Below are positions 57,691 to 64,000 of a stretch of 64,000 bases of DNA, in pieces. The translations under genes and the position numbers were made by a program. Every line of letters begins with the position of its first letter. Within the stretch, counting starts at the first letter, position 1. Source of the stretch: Cryptomeria japonica (Eukaryota > Streptophyta > Pinopsida > Cupressales > Cupressaceae); contig NC_081409.1 in NCBI RefSeq assembly GCF_030272615.1, positions 647,000,468-647,064,467 on the forward strand. Reading direction: 5' to 3'. The notes below the pieces were generated by a model. That model had not been told where the DNA came from. It did no database searches and saw nothing but the letters and a program-made list of their open reading frames with translations.

Positions 57691-58800
57691 AGCTCGGCAA
57701 CACTTAGAAGGTTGTGTCTGAGACCATCAACCCAATACACATTGTCAGCACTACTCTTTCCATTCAAAGACATGGACCCTCTACCTTTGACCATGCATGG
57801 TGCATCATTGCCAAAGTGAACCACACCACCATCATACTCCTCTAAGGATAGAAACTTGCTCCGGTCACCAGTCATATGGTGAGAATAGCCACTATCAATG
57901 ATCCACTCATTGGAATCATCAAACTGGGAGACAAGAGCCATCTTGTCTACCACATCTTCCTTTATAGCAATAAACACAATGTCTTCATTCTCTTCACCTT
58001 CTGATTCCTCATCTGTGAAACCTTCATCAACTACCACAAAACAATTTATCTGGTTTCCTCCTTTGAATTTCTTGAACTTTTCTGGTTTATCCTTGTTGTC
58101 ATTATTAGGACAGTTCATAGCAATATGTCCTATCCAGTTACAGGAGAAACATTTCAAAGGGAGCTTACCTTTGAATTTACCAGTTCCTTTTGGAAATCTC
58201 CACGCAAGAAGAGCTTCAAATTCCATCAGAAACTCTTCATCATTCATTTCTCTGTTCTGATTAGGTTCCCCACTAGTGCTAGCCTCTTTTTCTTTTCTGG
58301 ATGGTATAGCAGAGGCTCTAAAGGCTGATTCTATCTTTTGAACACTACCATCAAAACTATTCAGCTCATAGGTTGTCAACTTGGCTATGATGGAGTCCAA
58401 GGACACCTTAGACTTGTCTATTGATCTCAGCTCCTGAATAGCAGTGACCCTTATTGCATAGACTGGCAATAGGGATCTCAGGACTTTACTTACCATAGTG
58501 GAATCTTCTATTTTGCCACCTGCACTCTTTATTTCTCCAACAACTATTTTGATTCTTATTCCATACTACTGAATGGTCTCTCCTTCAACCATCCACATGT
58601 CTCCCAACTTCCCTCTCAGGCTTTCTTCCTTAGCCTGTTTTACATGCTCATCACCACCATAGATATTTTCAAGAGCATCCCATACCTCCTTGGGATTTGC
58701 CTTGTCCTGAACATCAATAAATTCAATGTCAGACAAACTACTGGTGAGGGTGTTGTTCTCAAAATCTGATTCCCCTTCAATGCCCTTAATAATACAATCT
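57690..58800 (-). pseudogene. Element D copia gag with zinc knuckle and protease start
   Basis: Minus strand reads a UBN2-type Gag (IYGGDEHVKQAKEESLRGKL; MVSKVLRSLLPVYAIRVTAI) and an intact knuckle, CFSCNWIGHIAMNC. An acidic spacer leads to the aspartic protease active site WIIDSGYSHHMTGDRSKF and to NVYWVDGLRHNLLSVA. Immediately after HNLLSVAEL the reading changes to the Lys-rich start of ORF2, so pre-integrase, integrase and RT are skipped. Gag and protease could have been active. The N-terminus is cut at about 58800. Same family as 853-2486. Confidence 0.82.
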
Positions 58801-59685
58801 AAAATGGGTGCCGAGAAGACATCAAGGATAAAGGGATTTTAGAGACAACATATGACAAGGTTTGGTTAGACCTTCTACACTTCGGGCTCTTCCTTGAACC
58901 CAGGTGGGTATACCCTTTGTGAATTAACTTCACACTCTTAAGCAACAAACCCACAGCAAACCAATCCAGAAAACCAGTGAGTTTATTCACCTTGAAAACA
59001 ACTAAAAACAAAGAATGAAACAATACTCAACTTCAGCATATTTGATCAACAAAGCATGCAATAAACAGCTTCGATTAGTACCAGTGCTTTATCCATGGCT
59101 ACAGAGTCACTCAAACTCAAATAAAACTCCTGAAACAAAATATCCCTATACTTCCCATCAACTTGGTTTCCATTAATCCTTGCAAATGCCTAACACCAAC
59201 AAGAATTCAATCACTTCAAACTAAACTATGGTCCTCAAAATTCAAAGTCTCTCCTGAAGTATTTACTGGTAAGAATGATCATGCATATTTAATTTCCCTC
59301 CTAGAGAGAAAAGCTAAAAACACCCATACGGAGATTGCCTTACAATTTCAATCAAACAGAAAATCCTGGATTATTCAGAATGAAAATAGTAAATAGACTT
59401 AAGGACAAGATTGAAGACGACACAGAGCTTTACTCAAAACTGACGGCCTGTATATTGATATTCATTTGAAAAGATTTTACAAAAGTCTGATTCTCCATTG
59501 AACTTTGGAAAAGCTCAGATAATTTTCTGCAGCGTTTTCTTACAAAATTTTTGTGATCCCCTTCTCTCTAGTCCTGGTATCTATTTATAACAATATGGAT
59601 GCACAAAGCTTCGGACTTCTCGAGGAAAGTTTGTTACAATTTATTTCAAAAATTGAAGAGGTTATGATTTTTTTGCGTGAATCAG
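58801..59685 (-). promoter_or_regulatory. 3' flank of the E frame, LTR-like with TATA box
   Basis: Downstream of E on the minus strand. TTATAAATA (59590-59582) resembles an LTR promoter, followed by leader-like sequence to the point where D gag begins. LTR ends and a polypurine tract were not identified, so this may be an LTR of E or unrelated. Confidence 0.35.
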
Positions 59686-62600
59686 TTATGCACTCTTCTC
59701 AGATTCCCCAGCAGTCTGTTCAACGGGTTGTTCAGTTGTAACTTCTTCTGGCTCTTCAGGGATGCCCTCCAACTGCTCCGGATCTCGAGTGGAATATTTA
59801 ACTCCCCACTCACTATATGTCTCCTTTGTCGGCCATACAAAACTAATCACATCACTCTTAACTTTAGTCAACCTTTTCCAAGAATTCCTCAGCTTGTTGA
59901 CTTCTGAGTTAAGAAAACTATAGTGTGATTTAATTCTTTCTATTTCCTGTATGGTTATAACAAAAAATGAGGTATCATCCAGATCAATGATTCCCTTGAC
60001 CCTTGCTGACAATTTGGCATCCATCTCATTGAGCCATATCTGCTTATCTTTCAGCTGATCTGGATTGGCAAAAATTCCTGGGAGCAACTCACAAACTTGA
60101 TCAGTGTATTCCTTTTTACGCAATTTAACCCTTCTTTCCACACTGTCCACCTCTGTTGCCAATTGCAATAAACTCTTAGTGATATCAAAAGTGGATTTGA
60201 TAATAGGGTTAGATCTTGCTTCATCACAGGAAACACACATGAACTCTAAGTCTTGCTCCCTAGGCCTCCATCTGTCAAAAATAGGTGTCAAAATGGCCTT
60301 ATCTCTTCTTAACTCAGTCCATATCTCCATGACCTTTCCTACACTATTGTGAAGGAGTGAGGCATTTATAGTGTCTGCAAAACTGGAGATTGTGGCTTTT
60401 ACCTTCTCCTCATACTTCCCCGCATAATAGGCCTGAGTCTGCTTTAGATTCTCCAATTCTTGGGAAGTTATCTCAATCATTTGAGAGCTAGAAGGCGCAG
60501 GAGATGGTGGGAGCTCAATTATGGGGCTAGTAGGTGGAGGTCTTGCAGGAGAAGAGGTGATCATTAATGTTGAAGACTCACCTTGTTGGCATTGTCCTGC
60601 CAGCTGGCTATGCAATTTAGCAATAATGCTATCTCTGCCTCTTATCTCCTCCTTGGCACTATCATAAGCCTTCAAAACTGTTTCCAATTTAAACTAGAGG
60701 GCCTCCTTTTCTTTGGCTTCCTTTTCAGCCACTGCAACACTAAATTTGGCAGTCTCTAGCACAGTGCTAGCAGCCTCTACTACCCCTGTACTCTCTACTC
60801 TCTTGACCATCAATCCACCAATGTGACTTGTCCCTGAGGTATCTTTACCTTTCTTGTCCTCATTTCTTTTAAGGGACCACATGACCAGTACAGCATTGTC
60901 CTTACTGGATGTAACCCCTTCCATGGGTTTGGTCTCTTTTCTCACTGCATCCAGCACCAGAGCATCAGCAATATTCCATTCTGGTAGAATGAGCACTCCA
61001 GCTTGTGCTACTAGATCCCTTCCCTGTTCAGGAGTGATGGTTTTGAATTCATCCATCATCTCCTGTTTTATCTCTTCCTCTACTGAGGCTGGATCTTTAT
61101 TAGGCTGCTCTACAATTTTTGCTTCACATCTAGCATTATATTTATCTATATGTTGCTTACAGATAAATTGCATAAATGCTTCAGATGTGACGAAGCCATC
61201 ATTAGCTAGAAAGGCACTAGTGGCCTTCTTTATCTCAGGATCCCACTCCTGGCCTTTAAGTTCAGTTGAAGTGATGTACATCTATGCTTCAGTGGGTTCT
61301 TCTGGCATCCCTTCTTCCACTTCATCATATGTATATGCAATCTCCCCCAAGCTGCCCAACTGAGAGAGGTATTCAGTTGCTGCTTGCTCATCTCCTATGT
61401 GGAGAGGGGATTGGGATGGGGAATACAGGGGTGTATCTGATTGCACTTCCTTTCCCACCCTCTGCTTCTTTGGGCTATTTTGGATGTCAATGACATCTTG
61501 TACCTTCCTCTTTCCTTTGGATGAAGAGGGCTCCCCTGTTGTAGACACCAACACACTGTAACCTGCTTTCTTATGCAGGGTGTAATCACCAGGAGGGATT
61601 GCTTTAATGGGAGCTGATTTTCCCAAAATCATTCTTGCTTTCTCAAGGTTATTCTTGATTACAACTTCCCTCTTCTCCTTTATTGTTTGCATCACATCCT
61701 CAAAGCAAATAATCAAAAATCTTATTTTCTCTTCCAATGGGAAGAAGCTAGACAATGGGTCATAGCTAGCATCAAATTGATGCACAAAATCTAGGGCCTT
61801 CCTGTAAGCCACCCACTTTTCCTTCCTCAACTCCTGTTCATCTAAATCAAATTCATTCCTGATGAGGTCTTCAGGAAAGTGGAATTGATGAGGCCTACCT
61901 CTGCATGCTACTTTCTTCCGGAACACACCATTGTAAAAGTCCTTTGGATCAGCACATCTAGACACTGCAGTGGACAAATGGTAGGGTTTGAGGAAATCCT
62001 CAAAACATTTCCAGCCTCCCTTGGTGATTACAAATTGGTGGGCTACTGTAGCCGTAGGGAAAATAGTCCCTTTACCTCTGCCTGTTAACTCTGCCTCTTG
62101 CAGGTTACCAATTTGTCTGAGAATCTCAGCTATTCCCACTTTGAGGGGGACCTGGTATGGTAACAAAAATGGAGTGCCTCTGAAACCAAAAACTCTAAAA
62201 ACTGTAGAGACTGGATATAAGTACATATCACCCCAATTATGAACTATCTTGATATTCTCTGCGAATTCTTTTGGTCTTAAGAACTCCAGAAGAACCTTGG
62301 GGACTCTTGGGTTGTCAGAGCAAAGGAGAGTCCCTATTTTGGATGCAAAATATTTATCAAATTTCAGAAAACTAGCATCCTCTCTATCCCATGAAAACAC
62401 AGTACTCCATAGTTGTACCGGCATCTTCTCTCCCTCCTTTTCTTTTACCAGGTCCATACCACTGTCGAAATAATCACCACCTTTGAAGAGAAAGAGGTGC
62501 ATCAAGAGTGAATACCACCCAAATGGCCTATCTACCTTTCCATTCTTTATCCCTATCAATCCTCCATGGATAGCATCGGCAATATAAGAAGCATAATCAA

Positions 62601-63330
62601 ATGTAATAGAAAGGGAAGGATTCAAAATTTGAACAATCATTAGCAAGTAATGGTTTGGCATATTCAATTCAGCATCCTCTCCTAGAACTTGGCAAAGTGC
62701 CCAATACATCCCTTTTGCCCTCAAGGTAAACATACTTAATGAAAAAGGCTCTTGTGTATTCGGCCCTACAACTGCTAACCCTCCTACTTTTAGAAAAAGT
62801 TCTTTGAGAGGCCCGTTCCTAAGATGAGTCCTCTGTGCCCTGTACACCTGGGCTAATTGTGTGAAATTTATAGGTTCCAAGAAGCTTGTGAACTCACTGA
62901 GCCCAAATGTTGTTCTCAACTCTTCTGCATTAATCTCCACGAGGGCTTTTCCATTTACATCCCGGATGCACCTTGTAACTGAATCATATTTCAATGCCAT
63001 TTGAGTTAACAAATCTATATCCATGAACACCCCTGGGACTACCAACTTCCCAACATCTAATTCCCAAATGCTATTTTGAGGAGCAGGAGAATTCCTCATC
63101 CCAAATCCGATTCTAAATAACCCCAACCCAGACAGTCCAACCTGTGGGTCTCTTAACCAATTACCCTTGTCCTATAATCCTTCTCCAATCTTCAGACAGG
63201 GAGCCCTGGGTACTAACTCTTTGGCCTTAGATGCCTGGTTGGTTGACAACGTCAACTGTTCTAAAAAGTCATCACACACACTTCTTTCTAAATAATCAAC
63301 TTTACCAGAAAATTCCCTTTTAGGGGCCAT
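59686..63330 (-). pseudogene. E: 1,214-codon frame, unknown retroelement-type protein, three in-frame TAG
   Basis: From ATG at 63330 (MAPKREFSGKVDYLERS) to TAA at 59686 the frame is continuous except for TAG at codons 53, 683 and 879. This is the best-preserved long frame in the window. Residues 119-144 (TRCIRDVNGKALVEINAEEL), 245-258 (DYASYIADAIHGGL) and 272-284 (WYSLLMHLFLFKG) line up in order with element G and, loosely, with the N-terminal domain of ORF2. A basic SSSKGKRKVQD segment with a possible nuclear signal (SPKKQR) follows before codon 640. Then come an Ala/Glu-rich stretch and a predicted coil to the end. No Gag, protease or polymerase motif. An alternative is a host gene or pseudogene; lack of introns and likeness to G favour a retroelement. 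Confidence 0.6.
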
Positions 63331-63540
63331 TTGCAATACAACCAGAGGAATATCACTTCTTAAAACACTTCTGTAATATGAGAATAATTTCACTTATTAC
63401 AACACAAGTATGGTTGCAAAATAAGAAAGAACCTGATGCTTGCTTGAAGAAATTCGCTCTGCAACTGATTCACCTTCTCTGTATTTGCAAAAGATAACTC
63501 TGCGTTACTCTTCTGCAAAATCCTTTTAAAAGATCTCTAT
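63331..63540 (-). promoter_or_regulatory. Leader and possible promoter of E
   Basis: The frame stays open upstream of 63330 to another ATG at 63393, but MAPKR is the more gene-like start. Further upstream a weak TATA-like TTTTAAAAGG lies near 63525. A GT...AG pair around 63434-63370 could be a 5' UTR intron; this is speculative. Confidence 0.25.
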
Positions 63541-64000
63541 ACTTGGTTGTTAGGAAATAAAACGCTTGTACTCTGGGCCTTAACTGTAACATTGATTCCG
63601 CATGCTCCGGCCGTCCCTTCAAAATCGAATTCATACGAGAATTCATATTTTAACTCCAACGGGTCGCAGCCTTCCTGCAAGTGTCTCACTGTGAATTGCA
63701 TTTTGACGGCTTTGTCTTTAGTCTGGGTCCCATCCTTCTATTGGCTACATAATACCACGCGGCATCTGATCATTGGCTTAGAAAATCCCTTTACATTCCA
63801 TTTTGATACTGGCCAAATGTATCCCTTTATACTATGGTGGGCCCATGTTTTTCCCTTTTTGCCATGTCATCATCATGACACGCGGATGGCCCTCGTTAAC
63901 TCTCGCTATTTCGTGGCCTTAAAAGGTGAGCACCTCACCCTTGCGAAATAGCGCGAGCCGTTGGATCATCTTTCAAGTTAATCACCTTTTAATCCTTCGA
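63541..64000. other. CpG-containing end of the window with a hairpin
   Basis: CG dinucleotides are clearly commoner here than elsewhere (for example GCTCCGGCCG and ACGCGGATGG). At 63904-63953 arms CGCTATTTCG and CGAAATAGCG enclose a second palindrome, GGTGAG-CAC-CTCACC (63925-63939). A 134-codon open frame at 63547-63951 has no recognised motif. It may be promoter or LTR of E, or unmethylated unique sequence. Confidence 0.4.

Larger units (their letters stand above)
54810..58800 (-). mobile_element. Element D: 3' part of a chimeric LTR retrotransposon
   Basis: Minus-strand order: copia gag-protease (58800-57690), ORF2 tail (57690-55905), polypurine tract, 3' LTR (54810-55687). The LTR is related to the A/B family. 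The 5' end is missing: gag breaks off at about 58800, next to the E region, so E or another insertion may separate D from its 5' LTR beyond the window. Confidence 0.7.

Noticed and set aside
59686-63330. E as an ordinary single-copy host gene
   Set aside because: No introns, no known domain, in-frame stops, and ordered similarity to element G make a retroelement origin more likely; not fully excluded.
1-64000. tRNA or rRNA genes
   Set aside because: The only tRNA-like signals are primer-binding sites complementary to initiator tRNA-Met next to LTR ends.

Overview
This window looks like intergenic heterochromatin from a very large plant genome. A gymnosperm (conifer-like) genome fits best. 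Almost everything recognisable is an LTR retrotransposon or a fragment of one. The sequence is AT-rich and poor in CG except at the extreme right end. Coding remnants carry many nonsense codons. I found no intact host gene, tRNA, rRNA, CRISPR array or bacterial-type operon. The species assignment is inference from repeat content only.

Layout. 1-3856: a gypsy-like LTR tail, an LTR head cut into a minus-strand Ty1/copia gag-protease relic, and that relic's 5' LTR. 3857-14100: mostly decayed repeats (a copia LTR/PBS/gag relic near 5.2-6.3 kb, tandem repeats at 6.6, 8.2 and 9.1 kb, a GT-rich tract at 10.2-10.8 kb). 14116-14557: an array of degenerate units, each with a small inverted repeat. 14558-29588: complete minus-strand element A with 5-bp target duplication GAAAA, itself interrupted at 19292-27429 by complete plus-strand element C. 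30942-45838: one gypsy element (gag, reverse transcriptase, RNase H) cut by several later insertions: solo LTRs at 30992-32392 and 32824-34556, a probable LTR at 34621-35783, an LTR tail near 36.5-37.2 kb, and complete element B (38480-45399, target duplication AATGG). 45888-52517: a decayed element (G) with a long ORF. 52518-53842: an isolated copia-type LTR. 54058-64000: a repeat related to 8.6-9.4 kb, the 3' half of minus-strand element D, then a 1,214-codon minus-strand reading frame (E) and a CpG-rich end.

The most interesting content is a group of elements (A, B, C, and part of D) with the LTRs, primer-binding site and polypurine tract of retrotransposons but no recognisable integrase, reverse transcriptase or RNase H. 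They encode ORF1, a coiled-coil protein ending in a series of CCHC zinc knuckles, and ORF2, a protein of about 1,000 residues. ORF2 has an N-terminal domain loosely like 'putative plant transposon protein' domains, a Lys/Glu-rich linker, a central domain with a conserved LYN-LDARRL block, and a C-terminal coiled coil with a DGQI block. A and B have verified ends and matching target duplications, so ORF2 is an integral part of a mobile element that must borrow its enzymes. D joins a copia gag-protease head to an ORF2 tail. E and G encode more distant ORFs that look related.

In these frames most premature stops are TAG, several at positions where another copy has Gln, and some of the frames contain no frameshift. 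Deamination of methylated CAG sites is the simplest explanation. All similarities and percentages were read by eye, without database searches.
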